Positions 9,551-18,560 are shown, numbered from the stretch's first letter. The stretch: 64,000 nucleotides of DNA from Actinoplanes sp. DH11 (GCF_020873875.1 NZ_JAHWGU010000026.1:62001-126000); one strand, 5' to 3'. Made by a program: numbers and translations. Notes: generated by a model not told the origin, from the letters alone.

Positions 9551-12500
9551 GTGTTCGCGGGCTGGGGATCTCGGGTCGCCGTCCTGAGGTGGCCGGTGCT
9601 GATCGTCGCGCTCGTCGCGGTGCTCGGCTCGGGCATCTGGGGATTCGGCGTTTTCGATCGGCTCACCGAGGGCGGCTACACCGATCCGAGCAGTGAGTCC
9701 GCGCGCAGCGCCGACGTCGTGGCCACGGCGCTGGGCGGGCAGAGCGGCGACGTGATCGCCATCTGGACGCCGGACCGGGGCACGATCGACGACGCCGCGC
9801 TGACCAAGCGGATCAAGGAGCGGCTGGCGGCGCTGCCCGCGACGGCGGTGATCGGCAAGAACTCGTACTGGGACAAGAAGGCGCCGCGGTTCGCCGCCGA
9901 GGACAAGTCCAGTGCGGCCGCCGTGCTGACCCTGGCCGGCGACGACGACGCCGCGAAAATGGACGCCTACGGCGAGATCGAGGACGATCTGGGCGTACCC
10001 GGGGCGCACCTCCAGCTCGCCGGCGGCGTACCCCTCTCGCACGCCTCCAGCGCCCGCTCCTCCGAAGACCTGGTCTTCGCCGAGATGATCTCGCTGCCGA
10101 TCGTCCTGGTCCTGCTGCTGTTCATCTTCGGCTCCCTCGTCGCCGCGTCGCTGCCGGTGCTGGTCGGCGGGGCCGCGGTGCTCGGCTCCCTCGGCGTGCT
10201 GAACACGGTCGCGCTGACCCACGAGGTCAACTCGTTCGCGGTCAACGTGGCGAGCCTGCTCGGCCTCGGCATGGCGATCGACTACGGCCTGTTCATGGTC
10301 GGCCGCTTCCGCGAGGAACAGGCGGCACACCCCACCGCCGAGGCGGTCCGGCGCACCGTCGCCACCGCCGGGCGGACCGTCCTGTTCTCCGCGACCCTGC
10401 TGATGACCGCGCTGGCTGGTCTGCTGCTCTTCCCGCAGGGCTTCCTGAAGAGCCTGGCGTACGGTGGACTCGCCGCCGTCTTCCTCGCCATGCTCCTGTC
10501 GCTGACCCTGCTGCCGGCGATCCTGGCGATCCTGGGCCCGCGCGTCGACAAGCTGCCCGTCCGTCTCCCCGGCCGCTCCGGCACCGGCCACGGCTGGGCC
10601 CGGCTGGCCGGCACGGTGCTGCGCCGGCCGCTGCTGTTCGCGGTGCCCATCCTGGCCGGGCTGGTGGTGCTGGCCCTGCCGATCGCCGGTGTCCGCTTCG
10701 GCGAGAACGACGAACGGGTGCTGCCCGCCGGTGACCCGTCGCGGGTCGCGATCGAAACCCTCAAGTCCGACTACCCGCAGTTCAGCACGGGTGGCGTCCA
10801 GATCGTGGTCCGCGGCTCCACGGACGTGAAAGAGTTCGGCGAGGCGGCCGGCAAGGTTCCCGGCGTCGCCGGCGTCACCACCACCGGCGCCACCGACGAC
10901 CTGGTGGTCCTGAACGCCGCGCTGACCGCCGCCGACCCGTTCGGCAGCGACGCCCGGCAGGTCGTCGAAGACCTGCGCGCGCTGCCCGCCCCCGCCGGTG
11001 CCGAGGTCCTGGTCGGCGGCGCCACCGCCCGCAACGTGGACAGCATCGCCGCGATCGGCGACCGCCTGCCGCTGATGATCGGGCTGCTGGCCGGCGCCAC
11101 GCTGATCCTGATGTTCCTGGCGTTCGGGTCGATCCTGCTGCCGATCAAGGCCGTCGTGATGAGCGGCCTCAGTCTCACTGCCACGTTCGGCATCCTGGTC
11201 TGGATCTTCCAGGAGGGTCACGGCGCGGGCCTGCTCGACGTCACCCCGGCGCCACTGGAGGCCGGCATCGTGGTGCTGATGGGCGCCGTGGTGTTCGGCC
11301 TCTCCACCGACTACGAGGTCTTCCTGCTGTCCCGGATGGTCGAGGCCCGCGTGAAGGGCGCCTCCTCCACCGAGGCCGTGACGATCGGGCTCACCCGCAC
11401 CGGCCGGGTGATCAGCGCGGCCGCCCTGCTGCTCATCATGGTGACCGGCGCCTTCGCCCTCTCCTCGGTCACCACGATGCGCTTCGTCGGCGTCGGCATG
11501 ATCATCGCCCTGGTCCTGGACGCGACAGTGGTACGCATGCTGCTCGTCCCGGCGGTCCTCGCCCTCTTCGGCGACGCCGCCTGGTGGGCGCCCGGCCCCC
11601 TGCGCCGCCTCCAGGAACGGGCCGGCCTGGCCGAACACGCCGGCGAGGCAGACCTGGACGGCAAGCACGCGGCCCGCCCCGGCGAACCCTCCTTCGCCGA
11701 GGCCGCCGGCCTGGACACGGTGGTCCTGCACCGCCGCCCCGCGCACGCCCTGCAGGGCGCGAACCGCCCCGCTCTGACCGGTCCGGCCCACGAGAACAAC
11801 ACGGTGGTCCTGGACTACGCCGACGTCCTCGACTACTTGGCCGAGAAGGAACGCGTATCCGCGACCACCTCCGCCGGCACCCCGATGGCCGCCCTGCCCG
11901 CCGCCCCCACTGACGACACCACGGTCCTCCCGGTCATCAACGTGGACGGCGCAAGCCACACCCCGCCCCCCGGCGCGGAGGCCACGAGCCCCGACCCTCG
12001 CGCCCACGCAGATGGCGCGAGCCCCAACCCTCGCGCCCACGCTGAACCCGCCCCCAGCCCCACCGGCACCGGCACCGGCACCGGCACCGGCACCGATCAG
12101 GCTTCCTCCCTCGCGCCCCGCGCCTCTGCCGGTTCCCCCGCCGACATTCCCAGCCCGCCGCCGATCGCACCCACTCCGCCCGCCGACATTCCCGACTTGT
12201 CGCCCATCACCTCCGCGTCGCCCGCGTTCGCTGACCCCGTCGCAGGCGCCAGGTCATCCGACGACCCCGCAACCAGCGCGGCCGAGGAACCGCCCATCTT
12301 CGCCGAGGCACGCACCGCCACCGAACCCCCACCCGTGGACAGCGAAGCCATCTGGGCCGAGGTCGAAGCCACCCTGGCCGCCGGCGCCGAGGTCTCCCAA
12401 GTCATCAAGCTGCCGACCCCGCCCGGCCACGAGGACCACCCCACCCAGCTCCTCAGAACCATCTCCGCCACCAACCACGCCGACTCCCCCGCGCCCAACG

Positions 12501-14662
12501 AGCCGGCCACGCGCGACGTGCGCGCCCCGCACGACGAGCGGACCGCAGATGGCGGGCCGGCGACGCGCGATGCGCGCGCCCCGCACGACGAGCAGGCCGC
12601 GCATGGTGAGCCGGCGACAGACAACGAATCAGCGGCGCAGGACGAGCCGGTCGGCACAGACCTCGGCGCCCCGACCTCCGCCTTCGCTTCATCGGGTGAT
12701 CACTCCGCGGGTGAGCTGGGCACGACGGTCACCGACAGTGACAGCCGCCCGGAAATTCGCGAACTGTCTCGGCCCGTTTCCGGTTTACCGGTAAACCTGG
12801 GGACCGAAGAGGACGCTCACGCTGAGGGCGGAGACGCTGCTGCACGGGAGTCGGCGACCAAGGATTCCTCGACCGAGGAGTCCACTCCCGCAACAGCCTC
12901 CGCTGCGCAATCTGTTGCTCCCACCGACCTCGCCGGCTTCCCCGAGCGCGACCACACGGACCGGGCCGCATCGGATCGGATCCCTGCCGCCGGGAGCGCC
13001 ACGCCCGGGCCGGTGGAGGAGGCCGTACGGCCGGAACAGGTCGCGCCCGCAGCGGAACACGTCTCAGCCGAACACGTCTCAGCGGTGGAAGAGGCCGCAC
13101 CCACGTTGGAGCGGGCCGTGCCCGCCCCGGAAGTCACCTCGCCGGACCAGGAGCGCGGCGCCCATGAAGCCGACGGGGAACGTGCGGTGGCGGAGGCACC
13201 GGCGCCTGCTGCCGGGAACGCCGTCTCAGCGTCCGATTCGGCGTTCATCCCTCAGCCGGAAGACGCTGCGGCGCAGGACACCGCGCCGGAACAGCACCCC
13301 GTTCCGTCCGCGGCCTCGATCGACCCGGCCTCCCCGGCTGCCGAACAGCCCACGGCGGAAAGCATCGCCACCAGCGCCGTCACCACGGCCACTCCGGACG
13401 AGGCAGCAGCGGACGAGGACGCGGAAGGCCGGGTTGTGACAGGCCAGACCACCTCGGTCCAGTCCCCGTCAGACGAAACCGAGCCGGATCAGGCCGCACC
13501 GAGTCAAGGCGAGCCGAGCCAAGACGCGCCGGATCAGGACGTGCCGAACCAAGACGCACTCGGCCAAGACGCACCCGACCGAGACACGCCGGGCCGAGAC
13601 GCACCGGACCGAGACGCACCGGGTCGAGACGCGCTGAGCCAGGATTCGCTGAGCCAGGGGGCGCAGGGTCAGAGCACGCCCGATCGAGTTGGATCGGGCC
13701 GGGAGGCGTCGGATCTGGGCGCCCACCGTGAAGGACGGCCGGATTCCACGGTTCGCGTCGCCGAAACGGAGCTGCCCCCTGCCGCCGAAACGGAGCACGC
13801 GTCGCTTCCGGACGGCAGCGCACAGCCGGACGAGCCGTCGGACGCCGGGGATGCCGCCCGGCCGGCTCACACCGCGGCCGACGAACGGGAAGCCGGGGAC
13901 AACACCGGCTCGGACGAGGTGCCCGGTGCGGAAAAGCCCGGCGAGGGACGGCCCGCCGAAGGACGGCCCGCCGAAGGACGGCCCGGCGAAGGACGGCCCG
14001 GCGAAGGACGGCCCGGCGAAGGAGCCTCCGGCGAGCCCCGAGGCGCCGCTGGTGGAGAGGCCGGCGGGAACGAGGCGCCGGTTGCGGACCCGTTCGCCTG
14101 GCGGAACGATCCGCGGCTGGCCATCCTCACCGCGCCCGGCGCCGACTCGTTCGGGTGGCTGTCCCGTGGTGGCGAGAAGCCTGACACACCGGCCGAACCG
14201 GAGCGTGCCGACTCGGCTGGGGCCGGCGAACAGGTGAGCGCGCCCGCGCCGGAGCGGACCGGGGAGGAACGCACGCCGGGCGACGGGACGCCGGGGACGC
14301 GACGGCCGCGTACGCTTGGCGATCTGCTGGGTGGTGGCACACCCGTACCCGTACCCGTGCCTTCTCCCCCCGCGCCAAGCCGGCGCCCGCAGACGCTCGA
14401 TGAGTGGCTCAGCACCTCGCGCCCGAAGTCCGGCGGCAACGGAACGACGCGGCCGGCGAAGGCGGATGCCATGGCATCCGCGGACGAGGCCGCCAACCCG
14501 GCGGACGAGGCTGCCAACCCGGCGCACGCGGCCCGGCCCCGCACGCTCGACGACTGGCTCAGCGGCCCCAAGCCGCCGGCCGGCCGGCCCACCAGCCTCG
14601 CCGATCAGCAGCACATCACCGCGCCGAAGCCCGCCGGCGCCGACCAGGAGAAGAAGCAGTAG
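9551..14662 (+). CDS. MMPL/RND transporter with a ~1000-residue disordered tail
   Basis: 1703 residues; ordinary actinobacterial MmpL proteins of this type have 700-750. The start is GTG 9551 with AAGGGGAG upstream. Residues 1-~690 are a complete MMPL transporter: one membrane segment, a first extracytoplasmic loop (~40-165), five segments, a second loop (~375-490), and five more segments ending near 'LLVPAVLALFGDAAWW'. Inside the first bundle, 'GMAIDYGLFMVGRFREE' is the conserved proton-relay/Asp-Tyr region. Residues ~700-1703 are a cytoplasmic, acidic, Ala/Pro/Glu/Asp-rich tail of low complexity. The tail has pentapeptide repeats of the QDAP type, EGRPG/EGRPA repeats, and three copies of a 'RPRTLDDWL'-like motif at the end. 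The transporter would export lipids or other hydrophobic envelope compounds; the role of the tail is unknown. Confidence 0.93.
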   Translation: MFAGWGSRVAVLRWPVLIVALVAVLGSGIWGFGVFDRLTEGGYTDPSSESARSADVVATALGGQSGDVIAIWTPDRGTIDDAALTKRIKERLAALPATAVIGKNSYWDKKAPRFAAEDKSSAAAVLTLAGDDDAAKMDAYGEIEDDLGVPGAHLQLAGGVPLSHASSARSSEDLVFAEMISLPIVLVLLLFIFGSLVAASLPVLVGGAAVLGSLGVLNTVALTHEVNSFAVNVASLLGLGMAIDYGLFMVGRFREEQAAHPTAEAVRRTVATAGRTVLFSATLLMTALAGLLLFPQGFLKSLAYGGLAAVFLAMLLSLTLLPAILAILGPRVDKLPVRLPGRSGTGHGWARLAGTVLRRPLLFAVPILAGLVVLALPIAGVRFGENDERVLPAGDPSRVAIETLKSDYPQFSTGGVQIVVRGSTDVKEFGEAAGKVPGVAGVTTTGATDDLVVLNAALTAADPFGSDARQVVEDLRALPAPAGAEVLVGGATARNVDSIAAIGDRLPLMIGLLAGATLILMFLAFGSILLPIKAVVMSGLSLTATFGILVWIFQEGHGAGLLDVTPAPLEAGIVVLMGAVVFGLSTDYEVFLLSRMVEARVKGASSTEAVTIGLTRTGRVISAAALLLIMVTGAFALSSVTTMRFVGVGMIIALVLDATVVRMLLVPAVLALFGDAAWWAPGPLRRLQERAGLAEHAGEADLDGKHAARPGEPSFAEAAGLDTVVLHRRPAHALQGANRPALTGPAHENNTVVLDYADVLDYLAEKERVSATTSAGTPMAALPAAPTDDTTVLPVINVDGASHTPPPGAEATSPDPRAHADGASPNPRAHAEPAPSPTGTGTGTGTGTDQASSLAPRASAGSPADIPSPPPIAPTPPADIPDLSPITSASPAFADPVAGARSSDDPATSAAEEPPIFAEARTATEPPPVDSEAIWAEVEATLAAGAEVSQVIKLPTPPGHEDHPTQLLRTISATNHADSPAPNEPATRDVRAPHDERTADGGPATRDARAPHDEQAAHGEPATDNESAAQDEPVGTDLGAPTSAFASSGDHSAGELGTTVTDSDSRPEIRELSRPVSGLPVNLGTEEDAHAEGGDAAARESATKDSSTEESTPATASAAQSVAPTDLAGFPERDHTDRAASDRIPAAGSATPGPVEEAVRPEQVAPAAEHVSAEHVSAVEEAAPTLERAVPAPEVTSPDQERGAHEADGERAVAEAPAPAAGNAVSASDSAFIPQPEDAAAQDTAPEQHPVPSAASIDPASPAAEQPTAESIATSAVTTATPDEAAADEDAEGRVVTGQTTSVQSPSDETEPDQAAPSQGEPSQDAPDQDVPNQDALGQDAPDRDTPGRDAPDRDAPGRDALSQDSLSQGAQGQSTPDRVGSGREASDLGAHREGRPDSTVRVAETELPPAAETEHASLPDGSAQPDEPSDAGDAARPAHTAADEREAGDNTGSDEVPGAEKPGEGRPAEGRPAEGRPGEGRPGEGRPGEGASGEPRGAAGGEAGGNEAPVADPFAWRNDPRLAILTAPGADSFGWLSRGGEKPDTPAEPERADSAGAGEQVSAPAPERTGEERTPGDGTPGTRRPRTLGDLLGGGTPVPVPVPSPPAPSRRPQTLDEWLSTSRPKSGGNGTTRPAKADAMASADEAANPADEAANPAHAARPRTLDDWLSGPKPPAGRPTSLADQQHITAPKPAGADQEKKQ
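13487..13667 (+). repeat. Pentapeptide-coding tandem repeats in the MmpL tail
   Basis: About twelve degenerate 15-bp units encode five-residue repeats of the pattern [SDGN]-[QR]-D-[AVT]-[PL], for example SQDAP, DQDVP, GRDAP. The frame is kept, so this is a translated low-complexity block rather than a non-coding satellite. Confidence 0.8.
13939..14030 (+). repeat. 15-bp tandem repeats coding EGRPA/EGRPG
   Basis: Five or six near-perfect copies of a 15-bp unit ('gaaggacggcccggc') encode repeated EGRPA or EGRPG. The high identity between copies points to recent expansion by slippage or unequal exchange. Confidence 0.85.
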
Positions 14663-14679
14663 GCGCACGAAGCGACGCA

Positions 14680-14701
14680 CGGCCGGCACCGGAACCGGCC
14701 G
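14680..14701 (+). terminator. Hairpin after the MmpL gene
   Basis: A 7-bp perfect stem (cggccgg/ccggccg) with an 8-base loop lies 17 bases after the MmpL stop. No T-run follows, as is common in high-GC actinomycetes. Confidence 0.45.
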
Positions 14702-14831
14702 GGCGCGCGGAAGGACGTGACGGGAACGAGCCGGGAAGCGTGACCCGGACCCCTTGCCCCGGCACACCGGCGGCCGATAGGACGGCCGGGTAAGTACAGT
14801 GCCTGCGGTGAGAACAGAGGGGGACGCGGTA

Positions 14832-16253
14832 ATGACCGGCAGTGTCGACAACGCTACGGGCGTGGATCCGGATCGCCTGGCGGTCTGCCTGGCCGTCCTG
14901 GCCGAGGTGGAGTCGTTGCCGGTGGAGCATCCCGACGCGGTGCGGGTGCGGCGGGCGACCGCCGCCCTGTTCAAGACGGCGAAGTTGCAGCGGCGCCGGG
15001 ACCGGCGGGATGCGGTGCTGGAGAACGACCGGGCGGTGACCGCGGCGACGGCTACCGGGGCGCCGGGCCGGATCGACGACGAGACCGCCGGCATCCCGTT
15101 GCGCAGCAGCGTGCGTGGTGCGTCGGCGGGGGTGCTGAAGCAGGCGCGCGGATGTTACGTGTGCAAGCAGCGGTACACGGTGGTGGACGCGTTCTACCAC
15201 CAGCTCTGCCCGTCGTGCGCCGAGCTGAACCACGCCCGGCGCGACGCCCGCACCGATCTGACCGGCCGCCGAGCCCTGCTGACCGGCGGGCGTGCCAAGA
15301 TCGGCATGTACATCGCGCTGCGTCTGCTGCGCGACGGCGCGGATCTGACGATCACGACGCGGTTCCCGCACGACGCGGTCCGCCGCTTCGCCGCGATGCC
15401 GGACAGCGCCGACTGGTTGCACCGGCTGCGGGTGGTGGGCATCGATCTGCGTGACCCGGCGCAGGTGGTGGCTCTGGCCGAGTCGGTGGCGGCGCGCGGA
15501 CCACTGGACATTCTGATCAACAACGCGGCACAGACGGTACGGCGTACGGCAGGCGCCTACGCGGAGCTCGTAGCGGCCGAGTCGGCTCCGCTGCCGGACG
15601 GCCCCCTACCGGAACTGGAGTTCTTCGGCGGCGCGACAACGCTCGGGGCGGCGTCCCCTGCGGCGGCCCTCACGGCCGGTGGCACCCTCACGCCGCAGGA
15701 GATCACCAGCCTGGCGCTGACCGCCCGGTCCACGGCGATCGACGCGGGTGGCCTGGTACCGGACGTGACGCCGACGAACAGCTGGAGCGACCGGGTCCAC
15801 GAGGTCGAGCCCCTGGAACTGCTCGAGGTGCAGCTGTGCAACGTGACGGCGCCGTTCATCCTGGTCAGCCGGCTGCGCAAGGCGATGGCGGCATCCGAGT
15901 TCCCGCGGCGTTACGTGGTGAACGTGTCCGCGATGGAGGGCATCTTCGCCCGCGGTTACAAGGGTGCCGGGCACCCGCACACGAACATGGCGAAGGCCTC
16001 GCTGAACATGCTGACCCGCACGAGCGCGGTCGACATGTTCGCCGACGGCATCCTGATGACCAGCGTGGACACCGGCTGGATCACCGACGAACGACCGCAC
16101 CCGACGAAGATGCGCCTGCACGAAGAAGGGTTCCACGCACCGCTGGACCTGGTCGACGGCGCGGCCCGGGTGTACGACCCGATCGTGCGCGGCGAACTGG
16201 GCGAGGACGTGTACGGCTGCTTCCTGAAGGACTACGTGCCGGTCGCCTGGTGA
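14832..16253 (+). CDS. Zinc-ribbon SDR-like protein (catalytic Tyr replaced)
   Basis: 473 residues from ATG 14832 (MTGSVDNATGVDPDRLAV) with GGGGGA upstream; an in-frame GTG at 14799 is less likely. Residues 1-~100 are helical and of unknown fold. A Cys4 ribbon follows at about residues 107-130 (CYVC ... CPSC). From ~140 there is a Rossmann short-chain dehydrogenase fold: nucleotide loop 'LLTGGRAKIGMYIAL', 'IDLRD', and 'LINNAAQTV'. Where classical SDRs have YxxxK, this protein has 'HPHTNMAKASLNML': the lysine is kept but the residue four before it is threonine. The chain is interrupted by a long insertion after NNAAQ (~230-310). It may bind NAD(P) without classical SDR catalysis, or use another acid. 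It is followed by a strong bidirectional terminator. Confidence 0.85.
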   Translation: MTGSVDNATGVDPDRLAVCLAVLAEVESLPVEHPDAVRVRRATAALFKTAKLQRRRDRRDAVLENDRAVTAATATGAPGRIDDETAGIPLRSSVRGASAGVLKQARGCYVCKQRYTVVDAFYHQLCPSCAELNHARRDARTDLTGRRALLTGGRAKIGMYIALRLLRDGADLTITTRFPHDAVRRFAAMPDSADWLHRLRVVGIDLRDPAQVVALAESVAARGPLDILINNAAQTVRRTAGAYAELVAAESAPLPDGPLPELEFFGGATTLGAASPAAALTAGGTLTPQEITSLALTARSTAIDAGGLVPDVTPTNSWSDRVHEVEPLELLEVQLCNVTAPFILVSRLRKAMAASEFPRRYVVNVSAMEGIFARGYKGAGHPHTNMAKASLNMLTRTSAVDMFADGILMTSVDTGWITDERPHPTKMRLHEEGFHAPLDLVDGAARVYDPIVRGELGEDVYGCFLKDYVPVAW

Positions 16254-16261
16254 CACGGTGA

Positions 16262-16287
16262 GGGCCGCACCCGATCGGGTGCGGCCC
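16262..16287. terminator. Bidirectional terminator between convergent genes
   Basis: A perfect 26-bp inverted repeat (gggccgcaccc...gggtgcggccc, centre 'cgatcg') starts 8 bases after the SDR stop and 20 bases after the 3' end of the reverse-strand secreted protein gene. It can serve both genes. Confidence 0.85.
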
Positions 16288-16307
16288 ACAGTTTCGGCAA
16301 CTACACG

Positions 16308-16925
16308 TCAGTTGCGCGGACCCCGGTCACCGTCGCCACGCGGGCCCCGGTCACGGTCGCCGCCCCGGTCACCGTCACGGTCGCCACCCCGGTCGCCGCC
16401 TCGGTCGCCGTCACGGTCGCCACCCCGGTCGCCGTCACGGTCGCCACCCCGGTCGCCGTCACGGTCGCCGTCCCCCCACGGCCCGCGGTCGCGGTCCCGG
16501 TCCCTGTCCCGGTCCCGGTCGCCACCGTCGACCCGGAACGGCTGGACGATGATGTCCGGGCGGTCCGGCCAGCGGTCCGGCCAGTTGCCGCGCCATTCGC
16601 GCCAACTCCAGTCGTCCTGCTCGACCTCGAGGAGCCAGGACCAGCCACGCCAGCCGCGCCAGTTGTTGCGCACCGGGATGCAATCGAAGTCGTCCCACGC
16701 GCCGAACCGGATGCCGGTCCGACCGGCCCGCACGCAGGAGCGCTCCCCGCGGTACTTGCCGACGATGTAGTCCCGATCGGCCGGCCTGTTCTCCGCGGCA
16801 CCGGCGACACCGGAGCGCTCCGCGGCCGAGCCGGCCGGAGCCGCCTGAACCGGTCCGACCCCGATCATCGCGCCGGCCGCGAGTCCCATGCCCGCCAGCG
16901 CCAACATTCGCGTTGCTTTTCTCAT
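16308..16925 (-). CDS. Secreted Asp-Arg-Gly repeat protein
   Basis: 205 residues from ATG at 16923-16925, with AAAAGG six bases upstream. A signal peptide is clear: MRKATRM, then 'LALAGMGLAAGAMIGV', then 'VQAAPA' as the likely cleavage site. The mature part has a short domain (residues ~50-120) rich in tryptophan with two cysteines ('RSCVRAG', 'DFDCIPV'). That segment resembles small secreted actinomycete proteins but I cannot name a family. The last ~75 residues are a tandem repeat of Asp, Arg and Gly (units like GDRDGDRG), highly charged but balanced. Such a tail could bind metal, cell wall or ice-like surfaces, or form a phase-separating matrix; nothing in the sequence decides. The DNA repeat unit is 24 bp. 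Confidence 0.8.
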   Translation of the reverse strand: MRKATRMLALAGMGLAAGAMIGVGPVQAAPAGSAAERSGVAGAAENRPADRDYIVGKYRGERSCVRAGRTGIRFGAWDDFDCIPVRNNWRGWRGWSWLLEVEQDDWSWREWRGNWPDRWPDRPDIIVQPFRVDGGDRDRDRDRDRDRGPWGDGDRDGDRGGDRDGDRGGDRDGDRGGDRGGDRDGDRGGDRDRGPRGDGDRGPRN

Positions 16926-16941
16926 GTCACACCTTTTCCGA

Positions 16942-16953
16942 CATAACGTTATG
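16942..16953. promoter_or_regulatory. 12-bp palindrome upstream of the secreted repeat protein
   Basis: CATAACGTTATG is a perfect palindrome and clearly AT-richer than its surroundings. It sits 16 bases before the start codon at 16925, where a repressor would block transcription or where a -10 region would lie. No regulator gene is next to it. Confidence 0.4.
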
Positions 16954-17234
16954 ACGTGGGTCAGCTCATCACGGACCGCAAAGCCGCTCCGCCGTTTCCC
17001 GGAAAGTTGACCGTTTGGATGACCCTTTCAGTGTCCGTACCGCCATGAATACAGATAGTCGGCGCCACAATGTTTCAAGAGCGAAAGAGCTTCCTATCAG
17101 GCATTTCTTTTGTGTACGGGGTAAGCGACCGTCCCGTCCCGGCACCCCCGCACCCGGGCCCACCTGAGAGAACGCTGGAAATGTCGCCGAAATCGGGACG
17201 CCATTCCCGGCCGTCGCTATGAGAATGCGCGGAC
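16954..17234. other. Intergenic region of lower GC
   Basis: Between the secreted repeat protein and the YidC gene, both on the reverse strand. The part around 17030-17120 is noticeably AT-richer and probably carries the promoter of the repeat protein gene. I see no gene, tRNA or strong terminator in it. Confidence 0.5.
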
Positions 17235-18128
17235 TCAGCGGGTCGTGCTCCGGCCGTACCCCCGTGCTTTGCGCCCGGCCGGCTTGGCACCCACCCTGGG
17301 TGGGGTGACCCGCCGTCCCGGAGCTGGTGGCGGCGTGACCGGCTTGCCGCCCGCGTCCGGCACCGGCGGCAGCGGGTAACGGCGCAGGATCCAGGCTTGC
17401 TGACCGAGAGCGAACAGGTTCTGCGTCACCCAGTAGAGGACGACGCCGATGGGGAAGAGCACGCCGGACACCAGCAGGGACACCGGGATACCGTAGAGCA
17501 TGAGGCGCTGGACGGTACGGGCCGGCTCGTCCTGCGCCCACCCCGACCTACTGATCATCTGGCGGGTGCTGAGGTAGGTCGTCACCGTCATGAGCAGGAT
17601 CAGAACCGCCGCCACGAGTTTGACGACCGTGCCGCCGGTGGTGAACCCGGCAACGATCGGGGCCCCGAAGAGCTTCGCCTGCACCGCACCGTCGAACTGG
17701 GTGAGCGTCCAGCCGTACAGCGTGCGCGACGCCTCGCTGGTGATCTCCGGACGCAGGTGGCGCAGCACGTGCAGAAGACCGAGAACGATCGGGAGCTGGA
17801 CAAGCATCGGCAGGAACTGTGCGAACGGGCTGGCGTTCTCCCGCCGCATCAGCTCCGCCAACTCCTTCCGCAGGGTGACCTGATCACCCCGATGCTTCTC
17901 CTGCAACGCCTTGACCTGCGGTTGCACCCGCTGGGTCGCACGCTGCGCCCGCACCTGCCGGACGATCACGGGGAACAGCGCGACACGGACGGTGAGCACC
18001 AGGAACACGATGCCCAGCACCCACGACCACGAGGTGGCGAGCCCGGCTGCGTCGCCGAGCACCCGCTCCCAGGCGGCGTGCCAGAACAGCAGAACGGCGG
18101 AGATGGCGGTATAGACGAATTCCATCAT
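17235..18128 (-). CDS. yidC: YidC/Oxa1 family membrane protein insertase (paralogue)
   Basis: 297 residues from ATG at 18126-18128 (a second ATG follows directly) with GGAG eight bases upstream. Five membrane segments fit the YidC core: a first long segment, 'FLVLTVRVALFPVIVRQ' with the conserved arginine in the groove, a charged cytoplasmic helical loop ('LQEKHRGDQVTLRKELAELM'), then three or four segments ending 'VLYWVTQNLFALGQQ'. The C-terminal tail is basic (Arg/Lys/Pro-rich), as in ribosome-binding Oxa1 tails. It should insert small membrane proteins. It is not in the usual rpmH-rnpA-yidC-jag setting, so it is probably a second copy. The tail encoding is Pro-rich. Confidence 0.93.
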   Translation of the reverse strand: MMEFVYTAISAVLLFWHAAWERVLGDAAGLATSWSWVLGIVFLVLTVRVALFPVIVRQVRAQRATQRVQPQVKALQEKHRGDQVTLRKELAELMRRENASPFAQFLPMLVQLPIVLGLLHVLRHLRPEITSEASRTLYGWTLTQFDGAVQAKLFGAPIVAGFTTGGTVVKLVAAVLILLMTVTTYLSTRQMISRSGWAQDEPARTVQRLMLYGIPVSLLVSGVLFPIGVVLYWVTQNLFALGQQAWILRRYPLPPVPDAGGKPVTPPPAPGRRVTPPRVGAKPAGRKARGYGRSTTR

Positions 18129-18560
18129 CGGGAAGGCTCCAAAGGACGCACTGGACTGGTGGACAGTCAGCAGTGGCCGAGCCGAGCATCATCGCTCCGG
18201 CTGTCCGCACGCGAGGTCGGCGAATGCCGATGTCAGCGCCGCGGATCGGGCGCCGCGGTCACTACCGCACGCGCGGCGCTCGATCCCGGGCACGGACCCC
18301 GCGGTCGGCAGCAACACCGGCGCATCCGGCACCCACTGATCGGGGCCAGTGACGACGGCGCGGAGTCCGACTCGAGCTGGATTGCGGGAATCGACCGTGC
18401 CGGTGCGCGAGGGGCCCTCGGGCGCTGCGCGCCAAGACCTCGGCTGCCGCGCGTCAGGACCCCGGCGCGTGCGCGTCAGGACCTTGGCCGGTGCGCCTCG
18501 GCGGCTGCGCGTCGGGAGACGCGGCCGGGCGCGGGAACGCGGCGTGGCGGACGAAGATGC
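18129..18560. other. Intergenic region between yidC and the small membrane protein gene
   Basis: 432 bases without a convincing gene. It contains a few short direct repeats around 'gcgcgtcaggacc' near 18440-18520. Open frames across it are arginine/proline-rich shadows without ribosome sites. A promoter for yidC should lie here or further upstream, but I could not fix one. Confidence 0.4.

Noticed and set aside
9509..12040. 843-codon reverse frame opposite the MmpL gene
   Set aside because: Composition is His/Gln/Asp/Arg-rich with no recognisable fold; the + strand has a complete transporter with proper membrane segments.
12782..12797. Perfect 16-bp palindrome GGTTTACCGGTAAACC
   Set aside because: It lies deep inside the MmpL tail coding sequence, far from any start, so an operator role is unsupported; chance or a restriction-like site is as likely.
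16350..16480. Regular repeats that look like a CRISPR array
   Set aside because: Units are contiguous 24-bp copies in frame with the Asp-Arg-Gly protein and there are no spacers or cas genes.
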